NCBI RefSeq assembly: GCF_901000735.1
Contig: NC_081544.1
Location: 36,035,235-36,099,234, forward strand
Length of the DNA: 64,000 bases
Reading direction: 5' to 3'
DNA from: Corylus avellana
Lineage: Eukaryota > Streptophyta > Magnoliopsida > Fagales > Betulaceae
Part shown: one piece after another, positions 22,923-35,615 of the stretch
Position numbering within the stretch: the stretch's first letter is position 1
Layout: each line of letters opens with the position of its first letter
Notes under the pieces: model-generated
Database searches by the model: none
What the model was told of the DNA's origin: nothing
What the model saw: the letters and a program-made list of their open reading frames with translations, nothing else
Position numbers and translations under genes: made by a program

Positions 22923-24686
22923 AAGAATTAGAGCTTTTAAGATGGAAATTGGTCATTACAAGTAGGATAGCTAAGACTAAGAAGCAGAGTAGACTATTAT
23001 GGTTTGTTGCCTGAATCTGAATAGATGAGTGTTTGAAATGTATAATTGAGAGAGAGTTGGGAATTCAATTCAGTATTTTAGTGTGTTGGGTTTTGCTTTT
23101 CATTCGCAGGATTTCTCTTCTTTATAATACAAAAAGTTTCATCCTTGTCTGCAAAATCAGGTTTTGCTTTCTCTCTCTAGCTCTTCAAATGTTCTTGCGT
23201 CTGAGTAGCTAGCTACCTGTAATTAATCATTCCTTGTGGTTTATCACATGCAGGGATGAACTACGGACAGAGCAATGTTTGGAGGTTTGCTTTGATTTTG
23301 AGGTGTAATATTATTGTTTACCAATGTTGTTCTATCAGCTAGGAACTTTCTCATGTTCTCTTACATATATCAATTGAAAGTTGATCCGTTTTTGAAAGAG
23401 TATAGCCATATAAGCCTAAGCTATAGAAATAGAAGAGTGCTGCTGTCTTGATGTTTTTCCAGTTTGAACAAGGCAGCAATTCCTCATCCTACTGGTTAGT
23501 TGAAGAGTGGGTTTGCTATTTGATATCTTTATTTTCTGCTCTTCAAATGCATATTTTCTTGGATACCTTTTGTTGCTTCCAAGTTGAACAAGACATTTCT
23601 TTCTTTCTTTATCTTTACTTGTTTAACAAAAGAAAAAGTACTTCCAAGAATCCAACCGTAGTGTTTTTTGTCCTTAAAAGATCTGCTTCCTATACGAACG
23701 CATAAATATCGGTACAACTTTTTGGGAAACAGTTGTTGTCAACCTTTGATGAGTCCCAAATTACTCAGCAGCATGACACATGTAGTCATGTTGAAAATAC
23801 TCACCCCAACTGAGCCCACAAACAGTGTATACCAGAGCAAGACATTATCATCGGTCCAGATAACCCCTTCGGAGATTACTATGATCAACCCTGTTAGAAC
23901 CCCTTTTTTTTTCGCATCGAAGATCAATTCCCACCCCACGTGCAAAAGAGAAAAAAAGAAAAAGAAAAAACCAAGCAATGAAGCATAATGTTTTGAAATA
24001 TGTTCCCATATGCACTGAAAGAAGAAGTAGATGAATGCAACTCTCTTATGCTTAAATCAATAATGTATTCAAAGAAAAAGAAGTTGATGATTGTGAAATA
24101 GGGTAAGGTTTTGGTAGAGACCAAAAAGCTCCCTTTACCCGAGTTAGAGAGCCATGTTTGAGCTAGATGGGCTTAGTATCTCGGTTATGTGGGGTTGCTG
24201 GCCCATAAACCCAACAAACCCTTTCCTTACAAATCCCATTTCCGTCATGATTCTACTCCCTGTGATAGAAAGCGAGAGAGGGAGAGACACAGAAATTTTG
24301 ATCAAGTGGATGAGTATACACGGTGGACATATTTTTTACAGACCCATCTAGAAATAATACCTTGCTTGTGTAGAAATGTTGGGACCCTTCAAATTGAGTT
24401 TCCCAACACCAGCACCTAGCCCGTAACTTTTAGCAAAGGTCTATCTCAGTCTCTTATCCAATTACCCATTGCCACAGACAGGCCCACAACCAAAACCATC
24501 CTAAACCAAGCCCAACCCAAGAAAGGGTTGACAATGGAAGAAGTAATGTTATACACCTTAATTTTATTTTACAATATTGACATTGCAATTTTCAACTAAT
24601 CTTCGATTTTTTTTTTTTTTTAATAATGATTAATCCAAGGAATGTTATATCAGTATTATAAAATAGTTGTAGAATAAAAAAACAAT
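22923..24686. other. TCP 3' flank to the gap (copy 1)
   Basis: The 3' UTR probably reaches 23150 or beyond. A CACATGCAG|G junction at 23246-23255 could be an acceptor of a 3' UTR intron. A hydrophobic open stretch on the minus strand (23739-23935) is listed separately. The end is AT-rich, MITE-like sequence cut by the N gap. Confidence 0.45.
23739..23935 (-). other. Possible orphan membrane-protein exon (copy 1)
   Basis: The minus strand has an open frame reading GVLTGLIIVISEGVIWTDDN followed by a hydrophobic VLLWYTLFVGSVGVSIFNMT region and a stop at 23739. A GTGAGT donor-like site follows SVG (about 23797-23802). It looks more protein-like than the neighbouring chance ORFs, but I cannot name a family and see no partner exon. 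Copy 2 (43856-44052) is essentially the same. It could be a decayed gene fragment. Confidence 0.25.
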
Positions 24687-24786
24687 NNNNNNNNNNNNNN
24701 NNNNNNNNNNNNNNNNNNNNNNNNNNNNNNNNNNNNNNNNNNNNNNNNNNNNNNNNNNNNNNNNNNNNNNNNNNNNNNNNNNNNNN
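24687..24786. other. Assembly gap, exactly 100 N
   Basis: One hundred N, a conventional length for a gap of unknown size. Copy 1 of the large repeat ends directly against it and an hAT-like element emerges from its right side. Confidence 1.
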
Positions 24787-25689
24787 TATCGGTCAAAACG
24801 GTCCGGTTAAGGACCTTATCGGTTAAACGGTTTATTAACCGATACCGAACCAATAAGAATTTTAACCGATAATTTCGGTTAAAACGGTACACGGTTAAAT
24901 GGTCCGGTTAAACCGGTTAACCGATTTAACCGAGAGCTTTATATTGATTTATTTTGTTGGGCCAAAAACCAAAAATGAGTTTTTTTGACTTTTGAGAGCC
25001 CAAATACTTTTTGTTGGGATAAAATAATTTATTAAAAATGAGTTGTTTTAGGGACCAAATACTTTTTGTTGGGACCCAAATATTTGTTTTTGGGGCTAAA
25101 AATTGAAGCTTTTTTATATTGATCCACTTCAACCTTTTTTTTAAAAAAAAAAATATTATAAAATACATTTTTCCAAAGCAAATGGACTAATTAACATAAT
25201 GAATGCTAATTATACTAGCAAAACTAGTTAATGAAAAATGTTTTTACCAAAGGCAAAGAAATCTCATCAAATGCCATCACTTAAAAAAAAAACATCAAAC
25301 CTACCCAAACCCAAATTAAAATAAAATTCATTAATGAATAATAAACAAAGTATTAACTAATTAAAGTCACTTAGCAAAAGGAAAATAAGTCATGGGCAAC
25401 ACCATTACACAAATTCGGAAACTTGTGTCACTTGTGGGAATTTGGAAACCTCTCTAAAAGACTAAACGGCACCGTTTTGGGACTAGGACTTAAAAAAAAA
25501 AAAAAAAAATTCCAGTTTCTTATCGGTTAACCGGTTAACCGATAAGAACCGCTTAACCGGACCGGACCGAATTCCGGTATACTTTTTTTAACCGATAAGG
25601 ATATCGGTATATCGGCTACGGTTTATATCGGTTCGGTCGAAGCCGGTAGACGGCCGGTTAAACGGTAACGGTTAATTTGCCCACCCCTA
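24787..25689. mobile_element. hAT-like non-autonomous DNA transposon (left end in gap)
   Basis: The right terminus reads TTGCCCACCCCTA (reverse complement TAGGGGTGGGCAA), a typical plant hAT end. Both ends are packed with CGGTTAACCG-type subterminal motifs, including a 32-bp perfect palindrome at 25517-25548. The AT-rich middle (about 24940-25500) has no coding capacity. It sits exactly before the first base of copy 2 (25690); copy 1 shows the joined site at 4391/4392. An 8-bp duplication would be expected (flank CTTTTGAG on the right), but the left flank is hidden in the gap. Confidence 0.75.
25517..25548. repeat. 32-bp perfect palindrome within the hAT element
   Basis: Centred on GGTTAACCGGTTAACC. 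It is self-complementary across all 32 bases and may form a cruciform or bind transposase as a subterminal site. Confidence 0.85.
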
Positions 25690-26203
25690 CTTTTGAGTTT
25701 TGAATTTTGATATATGAGATTGTGACAAATGGTGACATCACATCCCCTTTCACATTAAAACTAAAACATAATAGAATTAATTAAACACATGAATATTATA
25801 ATTAAACCGAGATATAAACCGAGATATATATATAGTGAAAATCTTTGAATTCTTAAATAATTTGAAGAGTGAATGCTGAGGTCTATATCTGACCCACAAT
25901 GAATATTATAATTAAACATGTACTCAAAAATACACTGTACACTACGTCGAGACCATAGTTTAAATATTTTAATGCCACCGAATAGCTTGAAAAAATTAAA
26001 TCCACACTTATCCCATTAGTTTAAATTTATAGAAAGAGTTAAATTTCAACATTTAATAAATATTTTTACATTTTTTAATAGGTAAGATACCATGTTAAAT
26101 CACCACTTGTCTTAAAAATTTAAGCTTACATGAAAAGGTAAATTTAATAATTTAATTATATTATAACACTTATATGAGGTCCAACACATCAAATTTGTAA
26201 TTA

Positions 26204-26219
26204 AAATTGGCGGTGAATT
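26204..26219. other. Empty LINE insertion site in copy 2
   Basis: AAATTGGCGGTGAATT occurs once here, uninterrupted. In copy 1 the same 16 bp is duplicated on both sides of the LINE, which shows the LINE inserted into this sequence. Confidence 0.95.
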
Positions 26220-26345
26220 GATGGAGTGACGGTTCAAACTCGAGACTTTTGTCTCTAATATCATGTCAAATCATTGCTTACCTCAAGAGTTTAAGCTTAT
26301 ACGAATATATAAATTTAATCATTTAATCAACACTTTAACGTTACT

Positions 26346-29103
26346 TACTTATTAAAAAAAAAAAACCACTTTAACATTATCATTAATTAGATTTTAGACT
26401 GAAAATATAAAAAGATTTTTTTTTTTTTTTAAATTTTTTTCAACATTACAATTAGATTTGATGGCCACTTGCTTTTGGTGACCCGTGACAAGGAATTAAA
26501 GAGATTCCTTAGTTTCGGAAGCTGGAAGCCCTTTGTGCGGTGGGGCATGGGAAGGAGATTTATTGCCAGGGATTCGGGAGGTTCAACTGAGATGGGCCAG
26601 CGTGTATAAATTGACCTTTGACCTCTTCACTGCTAAAATTCCTTCCTTAGCACCGAAGAGATGGGCTAAAAACAAGGAACATGAGTTGGTGACAAAATGC
26701 ATTATTTCCGTGCCCAAATTGATCATCTTTAACGAACTCGTGCCCGTATTTCTACCCAGAAAAAAACAAAAGGGAAAAAGCTTTCTCTTTTTTACGTGAG
26801 TGCAGCCTTGCAGGCAACAATAATGTCAATTGTCCATATGTTTTTAGGTTTTCAATCATTGATAAGTATTTTCGCCCAATTACCTGGCAATCTGATCAGC
26901 ATATTTGAGAGAGTATACATGAATTTATCTAACCGATTAAGTGACCGAACAATCTAAAATTTTTTTTAGCTAGCAGATTTCACGTGATTTCTCACATAAT
27001 GTTTGAACAACAAATTGTTAAAATTCAAATCCTTCAATAATTGTGTACACAAGTCTTGTTTATTGAGTATACCCAATTCTTGGTTTTGGTGGGACTGGGG
27101 GAGGGTAGAGTAGGTTTTTCTTGTGACTTTAAATCATTAAATATTTAAATATGTTGCTGTATAAAATCACAGCCGTAGCCGGAAGAGACTTGGAATCTTG
27201 GGCAATCGAGAGTATAGGGGTTGTAGAGTTCACTTGTTTTGGACAATTCAGAATGAAATAGCTAATATGAGACCCAAATGCTCAAATAAGTTTTGGATTA
27301 CCTGTCTCTATGTTTAGCTAGATAGATTCTATAAAAACTCTCTTATATTTGTTACTCAAATTACTGACAATACTACAACAAATTACTCGAAATCAAAATT
27401 CTTTGTAAGCTATAATTTGGACACCCAATTATAAGAGATTCCTATCATTCCAATATAGGATTTTTTTTTTTTTTTTTTTTTTTAAACATTTGTTATTTGG
27501 CGGACAATTTTGAACGTGTACTTTATCCAAAGAGGGCATGCATTAGCCCATTTCAATGTTTGGGTTGAGTCTGGAGTAAAGAGAAAGTTTGTTGCAGCAA
27601 ATTACGTGTGTAAAGGCCTCACCGAACTTCACAGCCTTTTAGTTGTTTAACTGGGCCAAACTTGATTTTTGAATTATTAAATTGTTTGTAATGAAAAATC
27701 AAATTGGGTTTTCCACTTTTCCTAGAGTGGCCGATTCATGGTGAACCCTTCACTGTGTGCTCGTTGGCCCTACAGCGCTCCACGATGTAGTAGTATATTA
27801 AAGCTCAGAGCCCAACTCTTAAATCAATCCTCCCCAGCCCAACTTCCTATTTAAGCCACTAGATTTAAGATAAAAGAGCTCTGACCCAACTCATTGAGTA
27901 ATCTTATACACCCATATTTTTATTTATTTTATTGATATAGTATTGTTAATTATTTTATATATATATATTTTTTAAAATAATTGGTTAACAGTATCATATC
28001 AACAAAATGAAATAAAAGTGTGGTGTAATGCTATATACAATATTTTTATCCTACTTTGTTAATGTGACATCGCTAATTAAACTTTATATTATTTTTTAAA
28101 AATAATAATTAATTTAATGGCTAATTGATTCATCAACAAAATATAAAAATAAAAAAAGACAAAAATGTGATGTATAGCATGACTAACTTTGACATTTAGT
28201 GGGGGTGTCTAGGACACGTACCTGAATTTTCTTCCATAGAAAGGCAAATAGAATGTAAGATGTTCTAGTGTTCTACTATATTTTTCTAGACTTTATTCTG
28301 GGTTAGTGCATATTCCACCTCAAAAGTATCCACTAAATTGACTACTAAGCAAGAAGAAAAACAAAAAAATATAAACCAAATTCGATGTTTTTATTCCACA
28401 CTCCACAATGTGCATATTTTACTTACAAGTATAAATTCTCTTCCAAAATTCTTTTAACCAAAATTTTTAAAATTAATATTTATTAATCTTATTAAAAAAT
28501 TATATGAAAATTACTTTTTTTTTTTTTTTTTTTACTACAAAAAATTACATGTTCTCAAGATAGATAGAGAAATGTTAAAAAATTATATTTTTATCTTATA
28601 ATATTGACGTGACAGCAGATCGGTTACTCTTTATATTGAGTAATACTAAAAATCACATTTTTATTTCATATTATTAATATAACAATGTCATTGACTCATT
28701 CAACCATTTAATCAACCCACCTAATTAATTGTAACTTTTCTTCTTGCCATTGCTTAAACCAAAAAAAAAAAAAAAAAACAAACAAAGTCAAAACCTTATA
28801 TGGAGGCACATTTAACATGCATAATGTTAGGCCCATTATCATGTTACAGAGTCAGGCTACAAAACAACTCATTATAATCTGGTAAACATTATTGTTATTT
28901 ACATAATTAACCTAAAACAAGAATCAAATTCCACTTGGTCTTTCTCTCTCTCTCTCTCTCTATTTTCCATCTCTTAAAATTTGTTGGCAGGACAAAGCAG
29001 CCTTTCGGAGATCTCAAGGGCCTTCTAACCCTCGGTGTTTCCTAAGTTGCCGTGAACCTCGCCTTCTTTCTTCGCACCCTGAAACATCATTGGACTTGAC
29101 TCT
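26346..29103. other. Intergenic region upstream of G6PDH (copy 2)
   Basis: Counterpart of 6241-8954 with the same features: unrecognised short ORF at 26533-26799, MITE-like pair at 27907-28174, poly-T/A tracts of different length and (TC)n near 28942-28960. No gene seen. Confidence 0.5.
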
Positions 29104-29112
29104 TATATAAAA
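29104..29112 (+). promoter_or_regulatory. TATA box of G6PDH (copy 2)
   Basis: TATATAAAA 44 bp upstream of the ATG at 29156, unchanged from copy 1. Confidence 0.65.
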
Positions 29113-29155
29113 ATTCTTTCATTAGCCAACAGAGGAAGCAAAGAGAGAGACAGAG

Positions 29156-32100
29156 ATGGCGGCCCTTTCTTCAACACACTGCCGTTCGTATTCACCATTA
29201 CAATCGTCGTCTTTTGGACCTTCTTCTTCTTCGTCTTCGTCATCGTCATCGTCTAATCTCGGCCATTTTCAAAGGGTGTCGGTCTCTTCGGTTCCTAAGC
29301 GCTTTCTCGCGGCCAAGGTCTATTCCCTACAGTCCCAAACGAAGTCTGTGGCCCGCATGCAAGATGGTTGGTTTCTCTCTTTCTTTTCAATTAGCTGATA
29401 CCCATTTAGGAATATATCTTAGTGTTTCAGTTACGATTATTCTTGTTGATTTCTGAAACGACTTGTGTTTTGTCTAAATATTATAATGAGAATCGAAGAA
29501 AAAACATTTGGAAATAATTTTTTTGAATATTTAGATTTTTTCTTGTTTTATTCAGTTCAACCTGATTGATATGGCATGGTTAACATAACAAAGAAGAGTC
29601 ATAAGATTCATATCTTTACTTCCATTTCTCAGTTTTCTGAGTAACCAGATGGGAATTGTCAAATTACTGACTCATTTGGTCCATTTTAATATATGATTAA
29701 ACATGTTCACTACTTTGTCTATTTCAAGAGTTGGAATTGTCAATTTTTTGTTAACTTGGATGGAAATTGGGTGTAGGTGCGGTGGCCTCTACAATAACCC
29801 CAATTGAAAATGAGACTCCTTTTAAGAAATTGAAAGATGGGCTGTTGTCGGTTCCATCTCCGGACGAATGTAAAGATGCAGTGGGATTTGGCATCAATGA
29901 AAATGACTCCACTGTTAGTATTACTGTGGTTGGAGCCTCTGGGGACCTTGCCAAGAAGAAGATATTTCCTGCACTTTTTGCACTCTATTATGAGGATTGT
30001 CTTCCTAAGGTTTCTACTTTCTTTCTTTTTAACTTCTTTTCCTGATGTTCTTTTATTGATGGTCAGGTTCGTATTACTGTATTTTCAATATTTTGTTGCT
30101 TGATATTAAAGTATGGAAGTATTTCTCCGCAGCACTTTACTGTGTGTGGTTACGCTCGGAGTAAGATGACCGATGCTGAACTCAGAAACATGGTTAGCAA
30201 GACCCTTACTTGCAGAATTGATAAGAGGTAAATCAATCTGCATTTTGCTTGCGACTTGAAGCGTAGTTGGTATACATGTATCAATGTAGTTTCTCCACTG
30301 GAAGTTGGTTATATAGTATTCCATACTATGCATGGTGTATTTTATTGTGCTTTAGGATTTTTTTTTTAGTTTTTCAGTTGTGATATATATTCTTTCTGCT
30401 GAATTTTCAGAGAGAACTGCAGTGAAAAGATGGAGCAATTTCTTAGAAGGTGTTTCTACCATTCTGGGCAGTATGATTCGCAAGAAAACTTTGCAGAGTT
30501 AGACAAGAAGCTGAAGGAACATGAGGTAATTTGTGTGTGGCTGCACGTGATAGAATGTTACATGGTCATTTAACTTACAGTGGTGATGCTATATTATTTT
30601 AGAGGGAAGTTATAGCAAAATCTGGCTTGCTGATGATGCTTACTGACTTCACTTTCATCAATAGGAGTGTCTATCTTGGATGTTAAGATCCTAACTTCCC
30701 TGTGATGCATTCACCACACTTTTGGTCTTCTCACAATTTATGGTCTTCCAAAACGAGAGATATATTTATCAGGAAATGGCCCTAAATAAGCCCTCATAAG
30801 AATTATTCCTTTACATTATATCCAATTGTAGTAAAAATTGTCAGGACTTTTAGCATAATGGCACTGCTGTAAATATTTCATTTGTTGACTGTCTTGTTTC
30901 TTCTTCAAGATCAAGATAGGACAAGAAGCTTTTGTTCTCTGTCTCTAATGAAATTCTTCTCTTTCCACGATTTGCACATGTATTTAAGTACATTTATTTG
31001 ACAACGAGGAGCTGCTTCTGCAGGGTGGAAGGGTTTCAAATCGCCTCTTCTATCTGTCAATACCTCCAAATATATTCATAGATGCTGTAAGATGTGCAAG
31101 CTCGTCAGCTTCATCTGGTAATGGCTGGACCAGGGTCATTGTGGAGAAACCCTTTGGTCGAGATTCGGAATCCTCAGCCGCGTTGACAAAAGGTCTCAAA
31201 CAGTACCTTAAGGAGGATCAAATATTCAGGTGAGTTTTTCCAACCAAGTTTGGTTTTTTGTCACGCATATATTGACTATAAATCTGATTGTATGGACAAT
31301 TTCCTTTGCAGGATAGACCACTATCTGGGAAAGGAGCTTGTGGAAAACCTATCCGTACTCCGGTTTTCTAACCTCATTTTTGAGCCATTATGGTCAAGGC
31401 AGTATATAAGGAATGTACAGTTGATATTCTCTGAAGACTTCGGCACTGAAGGACGTGGAGGGTAATTTTCTAACAGACGTTTGTATTTTAATTATGATTT
31501 AGAACTTACAATTTTTTTTTTCTTCGACTGAATCTAGGTACTTTGATAATTATGGGATAATAAGAGACATAATGCAGAACCATCTGCTTCAGATACTAGC
31601 CCTATTTGCCATGGAAACGCCGGTTAGTTTGGACGCAGAAGATATCAGAAATGAAAAGGTTTTCCCTGGTCCAAAGATGAACCTCAATTCTGGCAATTCC
31701 TAAGATGTTCTTCTGTGTTCTTTTTTACTTAGAAAAATGATTTCTTTTACTGGTTTCTAGGTCAAAGTTTTACGTTCAATGAGGCCATTACAGCTAGAAA
31801 ACGTGGTCACAGGGCAGTACAAGAGCCACACAAAAGGTGGTGTTACTTACCCGGCCTACACCGATGACAAGACTGTACCCAAGGACAGCTTAACTCCAAC
31901 ATTTGCAGCAGCTGCCCTCTTCATAGATAATGCAAGATGGGATGGGGTGCCTTTTCTAATGAAGGCTGGGAAAGCATTACATACTAAGAGGTATTCAGAA
32001 TTAAGGAGGAACGTCTTAGTCATATTTTGTTTGTCTTGGTCTTCTTCATTCTATATTATTTATTACTTACTCTTTCCACAGGGCTGAGATAAGGGTACAG

Positions 32101-32808
32101 TTTAGGCATGTGCCGGGAAATTTATATAATCGAAACTTTGGGACAGATCTTGATCGAGCTACAAACGAGCTTGTTATTAGAGTGCAGCCTGATGAAGCTA
32201 TTTATTTAAAGATCAATAACAAGGTTCCTGGTTTGGGAATGAGACTGGACCGAAGTAATCTGAATCTTCATTATGCAGCAAGGTACAACCTTTTTTTGGT
32301 TTTTGTTTTTGCTTTTGTCTTGTATATTTCAAAACTATTCTATTCAAGTCTCTCCCCAAGTGTCACTCCTGTTTGAATGTTTAGTCTTTGTTGATGCTGA
32401 ACTGGAGACAACCCAGAGATCTAAATTGGTCAATTGTTGTTTTCTGTTGTTCATTTGACAAATCTTGAAAAAAGTCAGCTCTGACTATGGGCTTCGACTG
32501 TAGTGCTACTTCATGAGTGTTCTTATCAATTTCAACCGAACTCCTTTATTATGTGTAGATATTCGAAGGAGATTCCAGATGCTTATGAGAGGCTTCTGCT
32601 CGATGCTGTTGAAGGGGAAAGAAGGCTGTTTATCCGGAGTGATGAACTGGATGCAGCTTGGTCGCTCTTCACACCTCTGTTAAAAGAGCTAGAAGAGAAG
32701 AAGATTATCCCGGAGTATTATCCACATGGGAGTCGGGGTCCTGTCGGTGCACACTATCTTGCAGCAAGATACAAAGTCCGGTGGGGTGATGTTGGTGTAG
32801 ATCAATGA
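29156..32808 (+). CDS. G6PD2: Glucose-6-phosphate 1-dehydrogenase, chloroplastic, P2-type (copy 2)
   Basis: Second instance of the ten-exon plastid G6PDH gene, offset by a constant 20149 bp from copy 1. Exons: 29156-29366, 29777-30009, 30133-30227, 30411-30525, 31024-31229, 31312-31461, 31538-31658, 31761-31990, 32082-32282, 32559-32808. It encodes the same 603-residue protein, with the transit peptide, GASGDLA, EKPFG and RIDHYLGK motifs and the Cys175/Cys183 pair; I noticed no coding change. Even the introns keep the same length and differ by only a few SNPs. Unchanged intron lengths over 3.6 kb point to alleles or an extremely recent duplication. This copy is contiguous with the ACR4 and cyclophilin genes to the right. 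Confidence 0.95.
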
Positions 32809-33537
32809 CTCTAAGAAAGAGGGAGCATAAAACTTTTTACTTATTTGCTCGTTACGGTGCGCCAAATTTATGTAGTCCAAGGGAGATGGAGAGTGTGAAA
32901 TTAGTGATACGATCAAATATAATCCAGAAAGGAAGAAAATGGTTTTTTTTTTTCGGTGTATTAGCATGTTCTTTGGTTGCTTCTATGCCAGAACATAGAA
33001 GTTTAGGATTATTTGAGCATGGGAATTGCTATAAATGTATCCATTCCTTCCCATTCTATGTCGTATAAAATTTATTAACAAGTTATAGGCACCCATTGAC
33101 AAAGTGATGTGACTTTTAAAATTATTATTGGGCTAAAATTTAAAAGTGATTTTGAAAGTCCCATTACTTTAGGGGATAAAAGGGAAACAAACGTCTTATT
33201 GATAGCATTCCACTTGATTGTCTGAAATAAATTTTTAAAAAACTTAATTGCAGTGCATTGGAGGTTTTTTGCCTCTACCTAACGTAAGAGGTGATCCTAG
33301 TCTATCCCCAGTTTTAAACCTTTTAAAATTGCGAACTTATTTTATATTTCTCTTGAAAGTGAATCTCTTCCTTTTATTGAATCACAACAGTTTTTTATTT
33401 TTTATTTTTTTGTTAAATTTAATTGTTTATGAGTTAGCTTAACTAGCAAAGTCTCTTTGTCATGTCATATGAGATGGAATCCTTTTTATGATCTAAATAA
33501 AGGGTATGTTGAAGCATATTTTTGGATAACTGGACCA
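32809..33537. other. G6PDH 3' UTR and intergenic DNA (copy 2)
   Basis: Counterpart of 12660-13388; no gene seen. Confidence 0.5.
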
Positions 33538-33548
33538 GTCGACGGGTT

Positions 33549-33815
33549 ACTTCTTCTTCTTCTTCTTCATTTTTTATTTTTTAGAGGTGAGATTCCAAAA
33601 TTTCAGTACTCCAAGCCAACTTGGTCTGTGATTACAATATCCATAATGCATAGGGGTATATGTTCCCTCCAGCTGATATATTCCGAGATGGAGAGCGCCA
33701 TTTTCGCAAGTCGGTGTGTAGCTTTGTTAGCCTCCCCCTCTTCACATGAATAAAACGCCAAAACTGAATTCGTTGGCGAAGACTCTTGGCGTCATCCACC
33801 AAATGACCATATTTG
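33549..33815 (-). mobile_element. Degenerate LINE remnant (RNase H tail), copy 2
   Basis: Same insertion as at 13400-13668. Flanking repeat GTCGACGGGTT is at 33538-33548; the other side (33816-33826) has one substitution (TTCGACGGGTT). The (TTC)n tail is shorter than in copy 1, and the stop codon seen in copy 1 is a CAA codon here. Confidence 0.75.
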
Positions 33816-34211
33816 TTCGACGGGTTGCCTGCAAAATAAGAAAAAACATTCAGATTCTGATGGTCAAGTAAGTATTTTGCTTTAGAGAAAAACCCAAAAA
33901 CAAAAGGAGAGAGTGAGAAAGAAATAATGCGTAGGGTAAGTAAATAGCATATTTGTTACTGGGATATGTATGTATTAAATTAGCCGGTATAAATCTAATC
34001 TAACTGACAACCGTTTCTTTTGGGTAAGTAAATTATTCATTTACTAGGGTGATTCGTTGAGATTTCCTTCCAAATATGGTACCCTGATATCTTTACTATT
34101 ATTAATTCTTTTTCGATTTTATTGTCGTTAGCCTATAATTTTTACTACTATATATACATTGCATGGAGACTAATTGAAAATCATTCAGATTTCAAACCCT
34201 TTCAAATTTCA

Positions 34212-34433
34212 ATGGAACGCATCCAATGGAGAATGGTGCTACTTCTTGTGGGCTTGATGTTCATGGCGGCTGGGCCCAACACAGCTGAAGCAGTGTTCGG
34301 CGTGTTGATGAATCCATGCGCTCTTCCTCAATGCATTGCTTCATGCCAGGCTATCCTTAAAGCAAAATATGCGAGTGCTTCTTGCTCTAATCACAACACC
34401 ATTTGTTTATGTTTCGGTGGCCCTGGTAATTAA
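34212..34433 (+). CDS. Small secreted six-cysteine defensin-like protein (copy 2)
   Basis: Seventy-three residues, with the same signal peptide and the same six cysteines (C-x4-C-x3-C-x12-C-x6-C-x1-C) as copy 1. The one amino-acid difference is Gln instead of Arg at residue 40, from a CAA versus CGA codon, just before the second cysteine. A TATA box at 34149-34156 precedes it. Predicted to be secreted; function unknown. Confidence 0.75.
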   Translation: MERIQWRMVLLLVGLMFMAAGPNTAEAVFGVLMNPCALPQCIASCQAILKAKYASASCSNHNTICLCFGGPGN

Positions 34434-35604
34434 TATGTCAGGGAAGGGTTCTTGATATGCAAATGTTTTCTCTTAATCGATAAATAAAATTTATAAATTT
34501 ATAAATTTAAAGTTTATAAATTTATAAAGTTATTATCATAATCGATGTGTTATCTTTTGCAATCAAATCAATTTGTGAATTACTTTCTAGTATGAAGAGT
34601 TAATACTACTACTCTTTCCTCTTCTATGGGAATTTAGGATTTCAATATTATACCAATTTTTTTTGTTTTTTTTACCTGTTTAATAAACCCAAATCGACAA
34701 TATTATAAAACAAGTAGTCAAAGTTGCTTTCACTCAATTCTGTTGAAAATGTGATATTTACTTTTCAAAGTACAACAATGGACAGGACAAAGCTGCATCA
34801 TTGACCAACTTCTCCAAATGCATCCCAAATTCACAATTACTTGCATTTATCACATATTAAAAAAAAAATCAACAAGATTGTACAGAATTTCAGGAAACAG
34901 GAATCAAACCCCTAATGTCAAAACATTGACTTCCATAAGATACAATCATTCTTCAAAGACATTAAGTAGTTCATACTCCACAAGAGAAAGATTGTTATCC
35001 TCTTTAGCTTCAAAACATGTCCCCATGTATCAACTGCTAGCCAGCCACATAGAACCTTTTAACAATCTTTGCATTATGAAGGATTACAATGATGCCACGA
35101 GAACAAAAAAATTTTATAGTACAAAGCATAAAACTCTTCAAAAATTATATCCTTTTACAATTAGGTGCTATCTATGACTTCAATTTTTCGATAATCCATA
35201 TATAAATACAGTTAAAGAACAGATATGCTCCGAGCAGACTAGATCTAAGATATTGGTAGCCAAATTTTCTAACAAAATTTATTTAAACCGACTATGAGAG
35301 ATAACCCCTCACACCTAATTATTCCTCCTCACTTATGAGGGCAAATCTAGAGAGAAGAAACATCTTATTCAAACAAAAAAAAACACAAACAAACAACCAG
35401 CAAGCAGCAATAGTAGCAGCCAAGTAGGAGTTGAATGGTATAACATGGTGGAAGGTGGACGGACGCATAGCAGAAATGCCAAAGTTGCTGATTTGGTCGG
35501 AAAACACCTACAAACATAAAATAATAATAATAATAATAATAATTTTTTTAAAAAAAAAAAAAAAAAAAAGGAGAGTGAGGGTAGGAGCAGGGAGTTGCTC
35601 ATTA
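34434..35604. other. Intergenic region after the defensin-like gene (copy 2)
   Basis: Counterpart of 14287-15492, lacking one 36-bp unit near 35305. It retains the unrecognised 119-codon open frame (34818-35177) and the (AAT)n/poly-A tract (about 35519-35570). Confidence 0.45.
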
Positions 35605-35615
35605 AATAAATAAAT

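Larger units (their letters stand above)
4392..24686 (+). repeat. Large direct repeat, copy 1 (about 20.3 kb)
   Basis: Base-by-base comparison shows near identity with 25690-44802, covering G6PDH, a defensin-like gene and a TCP gene. Copy 1 is longer mainly because of a LINE insertion (4947-6068) and a 36-bp tandem unit near 15150-15190. It stops abruptly at the 100-N gap; the matching base in copy 2 is 44802, after which copy 2 continues into unique sequence. The boundary at a gap suggests an assembly overlap of two haplotypes. Confidence 0.95.
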
